From positions 16,308 through 80,307 of the forward strand of contig NZ_CAJQYY010000030.1 in NCBI RefSeq assembly GCF_907164575.1: a stretch of 64,000 nt of DNA. The letters are read 5' to 3'. Under the pieces are notes generated by a model. It saw only the letters and a program-made list of their open reading frames with translations. It did no database searches and was not told the origin of the DNA. Position numbers and translations under genes: made by a program. Positions 52,666-61,103 of this stretch are shown here, in pieces. Position 1 is the first letter of the stretch; the number at the start of each line of letters is the position of its first letter. This DNA comes from Paraburkholderia gardini (lineage in GTDB: Bacteria; Pseudomonadota; Gammaproteobacteria; Burkholderiales; Burkholderiaceae).

Positions 52666-52698
52666 AAAAAAGCGGCAAACGGATTTATCCGTCGCCGC
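52666..52698 (-). terminator. Rho-independent terminator of the porin gene at 52751
   Basis: GCGGC (52672-52676) with GCCGC (52694-52698), and ACGGAT with ATCCGT inside, form a stem with one internal mismatch. On the - strand it is followed by TTTTTT (52671-52666). It lies 53 bp beyond the porin stop, before the chemoreceptor gene. Confidence 0.72.
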
Positions 52699-52750
52699 AA
52701 ACAGGCGTATTTCCAGTCGATGAATCAGCCAGGAGGAGCAACTGCCAGGA

Positions 52751-53878
52751 TCAGAAACGGGTGCGCACGCCTGTCGTCAGTTCAAGCTGGTTGGTCGAAC
52801 CAAATGTGGTTCCGACCGTATAGCCGCCGTGAAGCTTCATATAGTCGCCGGCCAGATACAGTTCAGTACGCTTGGACAGGTGGTAGAACGTCGACCAGTA
52901 CAGCGTCTCCTTATAGCCGTTGTGGAGACCGGACGTCGGATCGAAAACGCCAACGTTCGCGTTCGGGATGTCGCCGCCGCTGTCGTAGGCGGCGTTGTGC
53001 ACGCGCATCTGCTGGTAACCGAGTTCGTAGTCGAGCGGCCCCTTCGGCGACAGCTTGAGCGACACCGTCCATGCGTTATCCTGACGCTGACCGAGCGCGC
53101 CCTGATTGCCGAGATAACGGAAATAGCCCGCGTTGGCACGCAGGATGCCGAACGTATAGTTGCCGCCCACCGAATACGACTGGTTCGTGAAGCCGTCACG
53201 GTTGACGTGGCCGTAGAAGCCCGCCACGTTGAACGGCCCGCTGTTGTAACCGAGCGCCACCTGATAGGTGGAATTCGAGCCAAAACTCGTGCTGTTGCCG
53301 AATGCGTACCCGGCACTGGCGTAGATGCCGTTGCCAAACAGTTTCTTCCATGCGAGACCGTTGTTATAGCGGGTGCCCGTTGGGCCGGCCGCATAGAAAA
53401 TCATCTGTTTGAAGTTGTTCGAATTGGTAAAACCGCCTTCGTTGGTCGAAAGTCGCGGACTACCGTACGCATCACCATAGATGGCCGCCGCATCGCGCGC
53501 GATCGTGTTCTGGAATCCTGCCGTAAACTTGCCGAACGTATCGTTCTGGATGCCGACCCACGCATCACGATCGAATATCTGGTTCGGATCTTCCATCTGC
53601 CCGTTCGCGACGACGTATTCACTCTCGAGCCGGAAAATGATCTTCGACCCGCCGCCGATGTCTTCCGCACCCTTCACGCCCCAGCGGCTGCCGCTGAACC
53701 ACGGTTCACCGTCGTTGCCCATGCCGACGGCGTGATTGCCGTTAGCGTCGGCGTGCGTCCGATAGCTCGGAAAGCTCAGGTCCATCAGGCCGTAGAGCTG
53801 CACGCTCGACTGCGCATGCGCGGCGGTCGCGCCGAGCGCACCTGCCGCGATAGCCACGGTTAAGTACTTTTTCTTCAA
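52751..53878 (-). CDS. Outer-membrane general porin with TTG start
   Basis: Trimeric porin of 375 aa. The signal peptide LKKKYLTVAIAAGALGATAA ends AHA and the mature protein begins QSSVQLYGLMDLSF; the C-terminus is VRTRF with terminal Phe, the usual BAM signal. The signal peptide begins at a TTG (53878) with GAGGAG 8 bp upstream, and no ATG is available there, so TTG is the likely start. Substrate is not predictable. Confidence 0.88.
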   Translation of the reverse strand: MKKKYLTVAIAAGALGATAAHAQSSVQLYGLMDLSFPSYRTHADANGNHAVGMGNDGEPWFSGSRWGVKGAEDIGGGSKIIFRLESEYVVANGQMEDPNQIFDRDAWVGIQNDTFGKFTAGFQNTIARDAAAIYGDAYGSPRLSTNEGGFTNSNNFKQMIFYAAGPTGTRYNNGLAWKKLFGNGIYASAGYAFGNSTSFGSNSTYQVALGYNSGPFNVAGFYGHVNRDGFTNQSYSVGGNYTFGILRANAGYFRYLGNQGALGQRQDNAWTVSLKLSPKGPLDYELGYQQMRVHNAAYDSGGDIPNANVGVFDPTSGLHNGYKETLYWSTFYHLSKRTELYLAGDYMKLHGGYTVGTTFGSTNQLELTTGVRTRF

Positions 53879-54072
53879 GTCCGTCTCCTCAGGTTGCTGC
53901 GTTGAAAATCTGATTTTTCTGCTCGCGGCTGCTGCAGTCCGCCTGATCGGGTATCCGAACCCCGGCATGCGAATGAATGCAATCCTGGATACCTCAATCC
54001 TTCACCCTCCTTTCCCGTATCTTTTGTACAACTAAGTGCATTTACTGATATACGTTACGGCGACCCTTTTCG

Positions 54073-54183
54073 TTATCCGGAATCTCGTTGCCGGAGGATG
54101 TAGCCCAGACCCCGTAGCGTCATGATCTGTGCGCTGGATCTCGCGAGATGTTTGCGCAAGCGGTGGATATAGATGTCGATGGC
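54073..54183 (-). pseudogene. Response-regulator DNA-binding domain fragment
   Basis: About 36 codons read NRAIDIYIHRLRKHL and IMTLRGLGYILRQRDSG, the C-terminal winged-helix end of an OmpR/PhoB-type response regulator, with a stop codon. The receiver domain and most of the winged helix are missing. It joins a histidine kinase fragment in another frame near 54185-54195. Confidence 0.75.
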
Positions 54184-54185
54184 GC

Positions 54186-54359
54186 GATTTCCCGCACGAT
54201 CGACAGGCCCAGACCGGCTCCCTCGACGCCAGTCGCCCCGCGATAGAAACGTTCGAACACGTGGGCACGGGCCTCGGCCGGAATGCGGGGACCGTGATCG
54301 ATAACCTGCGGTACCACTTCGTCGTTTTCCTCCCGGCGAGTTGCGATAACTTCCGACGC
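54186..54359 (-). pseudogene. Histidine kinase ATPase-domain fragment
   Basis: Reads SEVIATRREENDEVVPQVID, HGPRIP, VFERFYRGATG and GAGLGLSIVREIA, the N, G1, F and G2 boxes of a two-component sensor kinase. The sensor, dimerisation domain and the end of the ATPase domain are missing. It begins immediately after the permease fragment's stop codon, in the same frame, and breaks into the response-regulator fragment at the G2 box. Confidence 0.75.
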
Positions 54360-54620
54360 TCAGAACGCAGCAGGCCTCCATTTCAGCAGGCGCTTTTTCA
54401 GCGTGGCAAGTAAATAGCCGGCCGTAAGCGCGACCACCGCGGCAAATACACCACTGGCGTTAAATGCTCCCTGCGCAGTCGAGATCAGCAGGCCAATGCC
54501 CTGTTTAGAGCCGGGAAATTCGCCAACCACCGCACCAACCAGGGCGAAGCCGAAACTCACGTGCAGGCTTGCGAGAATCCACGACAGTGCGGAAGGAATC
54601 ATGGGAAAAGGCGGAGCCAC
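54360..54620 (-). pseudogene. C-terminal fragment of an ABC permease (SsuC/TauC/NrtB type)
   Basis: About 86 codons reading IPSALSWILASLHVSFGFAL, VGEFPGSKQGIGLLI and AQGAFNASGVFAAVVALTAG, the final third of a nitrate/sulfonate/taurine-type permease. The first two thirds and the ATPase gene are absent. It follows the matching binding-protein gene at 54692, so the transporter is very probably inactive. Confidence 0.75.
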
Positions 54621-54691
54621 GAGGGTGGCACCGCGAGTGCAACGGAGTCGGACAGGACCCGTTGCACAAACGCTCCGAGGGCACCCGTGAC

Positions 54692-55705
54692 CTATCTGGA
54701 ACTGACAAACTCGTTGGTGTAGGTTTTGCCCAACTCGATATGCTTGCCCTTGACCGACGGGTTGAATGCCGAGAGCACCTTGAGCACGGTCGCAGGACCA
54801 TCAGCCGGCATCTTGCCGTCGACGGTGTACATCGGCAGCGACGCCTTCAGGGCGCTCACGTAAAGCTGCTTGTCTTTCTGATAGTCGTCGGGCATCTTCG
54901 CCGCGATCTCTTCCGCGCTATGCGTGTGGATGAATTGCATCGTGCGAACGAAGGCATGCGCGAGCCTGGCCGCTTCCGCCTTGTGCGAATCGGCCCACGC
55001 GGCCTGCACGTAGAGACTCGAGGCGGGGTAGGTGCCGCCGAGCGCCGCCTTCGTGCCCTCGACCGAGCGCATGTCGACGAGCACCTTCGCCTCGCCCGAT
55101 TTCAGCAATGCCGACACCGTGGGCTCAGTGGTCATGCCAGCGTCGATACGGCTTTGCCTGATCGCCGCAATAAAGCTGGCATCGGCGCCCACCGGTAGCA
55201 TCGTGTATTCCGTCGACTGGATGCCGTGCTGTCCCGCGAGGTATTGCGTGAGGAAGCTGGTCGACGAACCCAGGCCCGTCACGCCGAGCGTCTTGCCCTT
55301 GACGTCGCCCATTGATTTGACTGTATCGGCAGCTTTGGTCGACACCATTTCGACTTCGCCTGGCACCTGACCAAACACGACAATCGCCTTGACTTCCTTG
55401 CCCTTGGTCTGCAGATCGATTGTGTGGTCGTAGAAGCCCACGACACCCTGGACGGCACCGGCCAGCAGTTCGTTCTCCGCATCGACACCAGCAGGCTGCG
55501 ACAGCAGTTCAACGTCGAGCCCTTCGTCCTTGAAGTAGCCCAGTTGTTCGGTCAGGCGCGCCGGCAGATAGATCAGCTTCGTGATCCCGCCAACCATGAT
55601 CGTGATCTTCCCGCTATCGGCTGCCGACGCATGTTGCGAGGCAAGACTGAATAGCAGGCTGGAAGCAAGAGCAATATGGCGAAACGCGCTGAGATTCGGT
55701 CGCAT
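54692..55705 (-). CDS. ABC transporter binding protein, NMT1/SsuA (nitrate-sulfonate-taurine) family
   Basis: Full-length periplasmic binding protein of 337 aa. A signal peptide ends near residue 28 (SQHASAA). The mature part reads ITIMVGGITKLIYLPARLTE, YFKDEGLDVELLSQPAGVD and LGVTGLGSSTSFLTQYLAG, typical of the SsuA/THI5-like fold. Its permease survives only as a fragment and no ATPase remains nearby, so it is an orphan unless it serves another transporter. Ligand unknown. Confidence 0.85.
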   Translation of the reverse strand: MRPNLSAFRHIALASSLLFSLASQHASAADSGKITIMVGGITKLIYLPARLTEQLGYFKDEGLDVELLSQPAGVDAENELLAGAVQGVVGFYDHTIDLQTKGKEVKAIVVFGQVPGEVEMVSTKAADTVKSMGDVKGKTLGVTGLGSSTSFLTQYLAGQHGIQSTEYTMLPVGADASFIAAIRQSRIDAGMTTEPTVSALLKSGEAKVLVDMRSVEGTKAALGGTYPASSLYVQAAWADSHKAEAARLAHAFVRTMQFIHTHSAEEIAAKMPDDYQKDKQLYVSALKASLPMYTVDGKMPADGPATVLKVLSAFNPSVKGKHIELGKTYTNEFVSSR

Positions 55706-56251
55706 CGATAGTCTCCGTTATTGTTGGCAGCGGAATGCTGCCTGTCTGCATCGATGGCGCGATTATGGGAGGGTGCATCCTTCTTTCGGCTTTCACGGGA
55801 AAACCTTTCTCTTAGGGGATTTCCATGAGACGGGCGTCACTGCCTGCGGACTCACAACAGCACCGGAATCAGCATCGCCCCGTCATCGCCGGATTCACGG
55901 AAAACCATGGATTTCCGATCCGGGCCCGTGCGTTGTTCCAAAGAACACCCGACATGAAACCAGCGTAGGGCGCCAGGTCGGAGCGTTCACCGGATGCTGC
56001 GGATTGCATGCCCGGGAACGACTGCTTCGCGCATACGGATTTCCTGACTGACGACACGACTGCGAGTAAAGGATCATCCCCGGCTGGCGGACGGTGAGTT
56101 CAACGACCTTGCGGTCGACACCTGCCGCACTCCCGGGAAAAACAATGCGCCTTGACTGGGCACCATGGCATCGCGGCATGCGTTGATATAGTGGCAGGCA
56201 TACGGCTTGCGGCAGCTGCAACGGGCAACGGTCTCGCGACGAAGGACAATC
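55706..56251. other. Intergenic region without recognisable genes
   Basis: About 545 bp between the divergent binding-protein and YihY-like genes. Open frames occur on both strands but none has a ribosome-binding site plus protein-like composition. Both promoters should lie here. AAGGA at about 56242 serves the gene at 56252. Confidence 0.5.
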
Positions 56252-57553
56252 ATGGATACGCTTTCCACCGACAAGCTGCAGACCGCGGCCCGCAAGCAGG
56301 CATCGTGGGCGGTTGGCGCATTCAAACAGTTCGCGGAAGATCGCTGCGCTGCGATGGCCGCGAGCATCGCGTTCTACGCGGCCTTTTCGCTCGCGCCGAC
56401 GCTCGTCATGGTGATCGCGATCGCCGGCTGGTTCTTTGGCGCGGAAGCGGCGCGCGGCCAGCTCTTCAGCCAGGTGCATGGCGTGCTCGGCGACGACGCG
56501 GCAGCAGCCGTGCAAACCATCGTCCAGAATGCACATCACAGCGGCAGTGCGGGCGGCATCGCGGCGGCCATTTCGTTCGTGCTGCTTGCGGTCGGCGCGT
56601 CCGCGACGTTCTCGTCGCTCAACAGCGCACTCAATATAGTGTGGCCCGCCGCGGGGCCGCGCACGTCCAGCGTGATCGCACTCGTTCGCGTGCGGCTGAT
56701 TTCGTTCGGGCTGGTGCTCGGCGTCGCGTTCCTGCTGATCGTTTCGCTCGTGCTCGATGCAGCCATCACGTTCATCGGCAACTGGCTGCTCGGCGATTCG
56801 CCCTACATCGTGATCGGCAACCTGTTGCAGCTCGCGGTCGGCCTGCTCGTGCTGGCTGTCGCGTTCGCCGGGCTGCTCAAGTTTCTGCCCGACGCGCCGG
56901 TCCGGTGGCGCGATGCGATGGTCGGCGGACTGGTTGCGGCCGTGCTGTTCTCGGCGGGCAAGAAGATGTTCGCGCTCTACCTTGCGCACGCCGGCATGGC
57001 CAACTCGTTCGGCGCGGCCGGCTCGCTCGCGATCCTGCTGATGTGGCTGTACTTCTCGGCGGCCGTGCTGCTGCTCGGCGCGGAGTTCTCGGCTGCTCGC
57101 GGGCGCCTGCACGATCCACGCGGCCCGTGGGCATTGCAGGACGACACGCCGCCACCCGGAAGCCGGGCAATGCTCGCTTCGGTGATGGCGGCTTCGACGA
57201 AGCCGGCCGTCGTGTCGAACGGCGCGCCGAACCGTGATGCATCGACTGCGACCATCGATGCACGCGTGGCCGCGCAGCACACGTCGGCCGGAAGCCCTGC
57301 TGGAGCGTCACGGATGACGCCACGACCCTCGACGGCCGCGGCGGCAATGCATATTGGCCGTTCGGTGGCGCACGCCGAAACCCAGGCGACGCGCGCGGCG
57401 GCCGCGACCATCGTCCGGGCGGAGCGCCATATCCGCCGGCATCCGTGGGGGTCGATGGTTCTCGTGGCTGCGGCGGCGTTCGCCGCCACGACATTCGCGG
57501 GGCGGCGCAATGACGCCGAAAACACCAAACCCGGTGCTGCCGACGACCGTTAA
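56252..57553 (+). CDS. YihY/BrkB (UPF0761, 'ribonuclease BN') family membrane protein
   Basis: Inner-membrane protein of 433 aa. The first ~300 residues form the YihY/BrkB domain: AAMAASIAFYAAFSLAPTLV, NIVWPAAGP and KKMFALYLAHAGMANSFGAA, then LAILLMWLYFSAAVLLLGAE. A tail of about 120 residues rich in Ala, Ser and Thr ends RAERHIRRHPWGSMVLVAAA plus a hydrophobic stretch, resembling the membrane anchor of ElaB/DUF883 proteins. Members were once misnamed RNase BN; the true role is unclear. ATG at 56252 follows AAGGACAATC. Confidence 0.85.
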   Translation: MDTLSTDKLQTAARKQASWAVGAFKQFAEDRCAAMAASIAFYAAFSLAPTLVMVIAIAGWFFGAEAARGQLFSQVHGVLGDDAAAAVQTIVQNAHHSGSAGGIAAAISFVLLAVGASATFSSLNSALNIVWPAAGPRTSSVIALVRVRLISFGLVLGVAFLLIVSLVLDAAITFIGNWLLGDSPYIVIGNLLQLAVGLLVLAVAFAGLLKFLPDAPVRWRDAMVGGLVAAVLFSAGKKMFALYLAHAGMANSFGAAGSLAILLMWLYFSAAVLLLGAEFSAARGRLHDPRGPWALQDDTPPPGSRAMLASVMAASTKPAVVSNGAPNRDASTATIDARVAAQHTSAGSPAGASRMTPRPSTAAAAMHIGRSVAHAETQATRAAAATIVRAERHIRRHPWGSMVLVAAAAFAATTFAGRRNDAENTKPGAADDR

Positions 57554-57955
57554 TCAAGATAGATCGAGGCCGGTCGGGCCAGCGAAACCTGCCCGTCCGC
57601 CAGGCGAACAAAGCTGAACAGCATCCCGTCGACGCGCCCGCAAAAGCCGATCTTCCCCGCCCCACAAATCTGGAAAAAGGCGACAGACCACTCGATGTAA
57701 TTAGACGACTTATTTACAATTCAACAACTATTTTGAGCAATTAGCCTCAATCACTGTCATTGAAACAACAATATTGCGTAGTCAACGATTCAATATTGCT
57801 ATATCCGCAATATTCGCTGGCAAGCTTTATTTATAAGGCTTCTGGCCCTGTGTCACTTTTTAGAGACACTCATTTTTTTTCAGTTCTTACGTTCAGACAC
57901 ACTGCGTTATTCTCCAATCCGCAACAACTAAACCAATCATTTGCGTGGAGAAATG
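57554..57955. promoter_or_regulatory. AT-rich promoter region of the porin gene
   Basis: About 400 bp, with a marked drop in GC from about 57695 onward. CAATATT occurs at 57769, 57791 and 57808, the first two copies as the palindrome CAATATTG. Candidate promoter elements and an extended AT stretch (TTTATTTATAAGG) follow. No gene is seen. Binding by OmpR, H-NS-like or other global regulators is possible but not shown. Confidence 0.5.
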
Positions 57956-59077
57956 ATGAAACGATTCGCACTTTCGACCCTCTCGCTGGCACTACTCGGC
58001 ACCGCAGGCGTCGCGCACGCTCAAAGCAGCGTAACTCTTTATGGCGTGCTGGACGACTCGATCCAGTACGTTTCGAACGTTGGTGGTCACAGCCTGTGGA
58101 ACATGGCTGCAGGCAACCTGCAGGGCAATCGCTGGGGCATGAAGGGTTCGGAAGACCTGGGCGGCGGCCTGAAGGCGATTTTCCAGTTGGAAAACGGCTT
58201 TAACCCGAACAACGGCGCGCTCGGTCAAGGCAACCGCATGTTTGGTCGTCAAGCGTACGTCGGCCTGACGGGCGACTCGTGGGGTACCGCAACCCTCGGT
58301 CGTCAGTACGATCCGGTGGTTGACCTCGTTCAGCCGCTGACGGCTGATAACTACTGGGGCAGCACGTTCACGACCGCAGGCGACGTCGACAACAACGACA
58401 ACAGCTCGCGTACGAACAACTCGGTCAAGTACGCATCGCCGGTCTGGGGTGGCTTCCAGTTCGAAGCCATGTACGCACTGGGCGGCGTGGCAGGCTCGAC
58501 GGGTTCGGGTCAAACGTGGGCAGGTGCCGCAACGTACGCAACGGGTCCGTTCTCCGTCGCTGCTGGCTACATCCGCATGGACAACACGTCGACGACCGCC
58601 CTGGTGCGCGATGGCTGGACCAGCACGTCGGACGGTACGTTTGACAGCGTCCAGAACACGGCCTATGCATCGGCCAAGTCGATCGGCATCGCATCGGTTG
58701 CGCTGCAATACGTTGCAGGTCCGTTCACGTTCGGCGGTCGTTACAGCAATGCGCAATACAAGCCGGATGCTCAGTCGACGTTCACTTCGACCGAGAAGTT
58801 CGACGTTGGCGCAGGCTTCGTGAACTATCAGCTGACGCCGGCAGCACTGCTCGGCTTCGGCTACACGTACACGCACGGCAAGGGCGACCTGAACCAGACG
58901 TACCATCAGGTCTCGCTGGGCGGCGACTACAACCTGTCGAAGCGCACGGACGTGTACCTGGTCGGCGCATGGCAACATGCTAACGGCGGCCTGAACGCGT
59001 CGGTGGCTGACTATGGCTTCACGTCGTCGAGCGAAAACCAGACGATCGTCAGCCTGGGCATCCGTCACAAGTTCTAA
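57956..59077 (+). CDS. Major outer-membrane porin
   Basis: Trimeric general porin of 373 aa. The signal peptide ends GTAGVAHA and the mature protein starts QSSVTLYGVLDDSIQYV; the C-terminus is GIRHKF with terminal Phe. Codon choice is visibly more regular than in neighbours (many CTG, GGC, AAC), which fits high expression. Two ATGs are adjacent; the second (57956) has the better spacing from GTGGAG. A strong terminator follows at 59117. Confidence 0.92.
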   Translation: MKRFALSTLSLALLGTAGVAHAQSSVTLYGVLDDSIQYVSNVGGHSLWNMAAGNLQGNRWGMKGSEDLGGGLKAIFQLENGFNPNNGALGQGNRMFGRQAYVGLTGDSWGTATLGRQYDPVVDLVQPLTADNYWGSTFTTAGDVDNNDNSSRTNNSVKYASPVWGGFQFEAMYALGGVAGSTGSGQTWAGAATYATGPFSVAAGYIRMDNTSTTALVRDGWTSTSDGTFDSVQNTAYASAKSIGIASVALQYVAGPFTFGGRYSNAQYKPDAQSTFTSTEKFDVGAGFVNYQLTPAALLGFGYTYTHGKGDLNQTYHQVSLGGDYNLSKRTDVYLVGAWQHANGGLNASVADYGFTSSSENQTIVSLGIRHKF

Positions 59078-59116
59078 GCACAGAACCTGTTACGTAGCTC
59101 TGGCGGAAGCTGTATG

Positions 59117-59154
59117 AAACCAGCCGCAGGCGCAAGCCGGCGGCTGGTTTTTTT
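59117..59154 (+). terminator. Rho-independent terminator of the porin gene
   Basis: AAACCAGCCGC (59117-59127) pairs with GCGGCTGGTTT (59140-59150) around a 12-base loop that can itself pair in part. The T-run continues to 59154. It lies 40 bp after the porin stop. Confidence 0.87.
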
Positions 59155-59199
59155 ACGTCTGCCCTCTGCCGAAGCCAGCAGCAGCAAAGCCAGCGCCAC

Positions 59200-59243
59200 A
59201 AACGCAAAAAGCCGGACGTCACAGCGTCCGGCTTTTTGCGTTT
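59200..59243. terminator. Bidirectional terminator between porin and Anbu operon
   Basis: AAACGCAAAAAGCCGGACG (59200-59218), 6-base loop, CGTCCGGCTTTTTGCGTTT (59225-59243): a perfect 19-bp stem with A-rich and T-rich sides that work in both directions. It lies 21 bp beyond the Anbu stop and acts as second barrier for the porin transcript. Confidence 0.88.
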
Positions 59244-59263
59244 GCCGCGTTACTGCCGCGTAA

Positions 59264-60151
59264 CTAGCGCTGCTTCTTCTGCGCGTCTGCCTGTGCAAGC
59301 GTCTGCGCCGGCCGCACGTCGCCGCGTCCGGCCACCCCATCGTTCGCGTCCTGCTGCGACACCACTGGCGCCCGGCTACGCTGCTGATGCGGCACGTCGC
59401 CCGAGTTTTCCCACGCCGGATCGGGAATCGCGCCGAACACCTGACGCAACTGCTCACCCCACGTGCGGTGAATCATCTGATAGTACGCATTGTCCTGATC
59501 GACGCAGACGAACCGCGTCACCCGAAGCGTGTCTTTCTCATAGACCAGCAGATCCAGCGGCAGCCCGACCGAGAGGTTCGAGCGCAGCGTCGAATCCATC
59601 GAGATCAACGCGCACTTGGCGGCTTCGTCGAGCGGTGTGGAGGGAATCAGCACGCGGTCGATGATCGGCTTGCCGTACTTCGATTCGCCGATCTGGAAAT
59701 ACGGGCAGACGCTCGACGCCTCGATGAAATTGCCCGCCGGATAGATCATGAAAAGACGCGGCGTCGAAGGCGCGCCGCTATCGGCCGAAGCGACGATCTG
59801 CCCGCCCAGAATGAACGCGCAGTTGAAGTCGACGCCGAATTCCTGCAGCGCCCGCGCCTCGCGCAGATACACCCGACGCACCGCATCGCCGACCACGCGC
59901 GCGGCCTCGGGCATCGACGAAGCCGTCCAGAGCGTCGGTTTGCCGGCCTCTGCGGGCTCGCTAAGCGCCTGGAGCACCGCCTGGGTCAGAGAGAGGTTCC
60001 CGGCGCCCAGCAGCACGAGCACGCGCTCGCCAGGCTGCTCGAACACGGACATCTTGCGCGCCGTGCTGATGTGATCGACGCCCGCGTTGGTGCGCGTGTC
60101 CGAGAGAAACACGAGCCCTTCATCCACGCACATCGCCACGCAGTAAGTCAT
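59264..60151 (-). CDS. anbu: Anbu proteasome-type peptidase
   Basis: Ntn-hydrolase of 295 aa, the bacterial proteasome/HslV homologue Anbu. ATG at 60151 places Thr right after Met (MTYCVAM), so Met removal exposes the N-terminal nucleophile; Asp18 (LSDTRTN) and Lys33 (ARKMSVFE) complete the catalytic set seen in HslV. The C-terminal ~45 residues are polar and Gln-rich. It is the last gene of ATP-grasp, alpha-E, transglutaminase-like, Anbu. Its substrate and role are unresolved, and it is predicted cytoplasmic. Confidence 0.9.
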   Translation of the reverse strand: MTYCVAMCVDEGLVFLSDTRTNAGVDHISTARKMSVFEQPGERVLVLLGAGNLSLTQAVLQALSEPAEAGKPTLWTASSMPEAARVVGDAVRRVYLREARALQEFGVDFNCAFILGGQIVASADSGAPSTPRLFMIYPAGNFIEASSVCPYFQIGESKYGKPIIDRVLIPSTPLDEAAKCALISMDSTLRSNLSVGLPLDLLVYEKDTLRVTRFVCVDQDNAYYQMIHRTWGEQLRQVFGAIPDPAWENSGDVPHQQRSRAPVVSQQDANDGVAGRGDVRPAQTLAQADAQKKQR

Positions 60152-60289
60152 GGTTGCCAACCTGGAAAACGACAGAACGCCGCTATTGTAATGCGCCGGC
60201 ACACCGCCTCTGACGCTTCCTCCGGTATGACGGCGCCAAAGCGGCCTTTATGAAGGCCGCGTCGTCCCAGGATGCAGATTTCCCGCGCT

Positions 60290-61090
60290 CTACTGCGGTG
60301 TCTGTGCGCTGACCGTCACCGACACGCTGAGTTTTTCCTCGCGCCCGCCGATCCGTCTTCCACGCACAGGCGATGCCGCTTCGTAATCGCGCCCGACAGC
60401 AAGCCGGCAATAGATGTTGCTTGCGAACGCCGCGTGCGTGACGTCGACGGACGTCCAGCCCACGCCATCGATCCAGACGTCGACCCATGCGTGACTCGCG
60501 CCGTGCTCGACGTCGCCCGGTTCGATGTAGCCGCTCACGTAGCGCGCCGGCACGCCGCGCGCGCGGCAGCAGGCGAGCATCAGATGCGCGTGGTCCTGAC
60601 AGACACCCTTGCCGAGCGCCAGCGCTTCCGCAGCGGTGCTCGTGACCTCGGTGATGCCGGACTGGAACTGCACGCGCTGCACGATCTGCTCCGACAACGC
60701 GATCAACGAAGCCGGCGTATCGAGCGCGGGCACCGAAGCCGCGAGTTCCCGCACCGCGGCATCACAGTCGGTCAAAGGCGTCGAGCACGTGAAATGTTCG
60801 AGCGGAATCGGGCCGACGCCGTCGGGCAACCGGCCGTCGACGAGCGCGAACGTGTCGACCTCGCCCGAAACACGCACGCGGATCTCGCTGTGCGGCTTGT
60901 TCAACACGAGCGTGTGCAACACGTTGCCGTAGGCGTCGAAGGTGGAGTCGAGCTTGCCAGGTGCATCGAGCGTCCAGCGGCGCACGACCTGCGCGCCGCC
61001 GCTCGCGGGCGTCAGGCGCAACTGCTGGATCGAATAGTGGACCGTTGATTCGTAACGGTACGAGGTGTCGTGTCGAATCGAGAGATACAT
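60290..61090 (-). CDS. Transglutaminase-like protein of the Anbu operon
   Basis: Protein of 266 aa. An N-terminal beta-region (MYLSIRHDTSYRYESTVHYS) typical of bacterial transglutaminase-like proteins precedes the papain-fold core, with Cys164 (GVCQDHAHLML), His200 (GASHAWVDVWI) and Asp216 (WTSVDVTH) as the predicted triad. It may form or cleave amide bonds together with the ATP-grasp protein of the operon. It lies 13 bp after the alpha-E gene and 138 bp before anbu. Confidence 0.87.
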   Translation of the reverse strand: MYLSIRHDTSYRYESTVHYSIQQLRLTPASGGAQVVRRWTLDAPGKLDSTFDAYGNVLHTLVLNKPHSEIRVRVSGEVDTFALVDGRLPDGVGPIPLEHFTCSTPLTDCDAAVRELAASVPALDTPASLIALSEQIVQRVQFQSGITEVTSTAAEALALGKGVCQDHAHLMLACCRARGVPARYVSGYIEPGDVEHGASHAWVDVWIDGVGWTSVDVTHAAFASNIYCRLAVGRDYEAASPVRGRRIGGREEKLSVSVTVSAQTPQ

Positions 61091-61103
61091 AGGTCAGGCT
61101 CCA

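Noticed and set aside
54073..54381. A small intact regulator gene
   Set aside because: Only the last part resembles a response regulator; the upstream part of the frame is the kinase fragment read out of frame.
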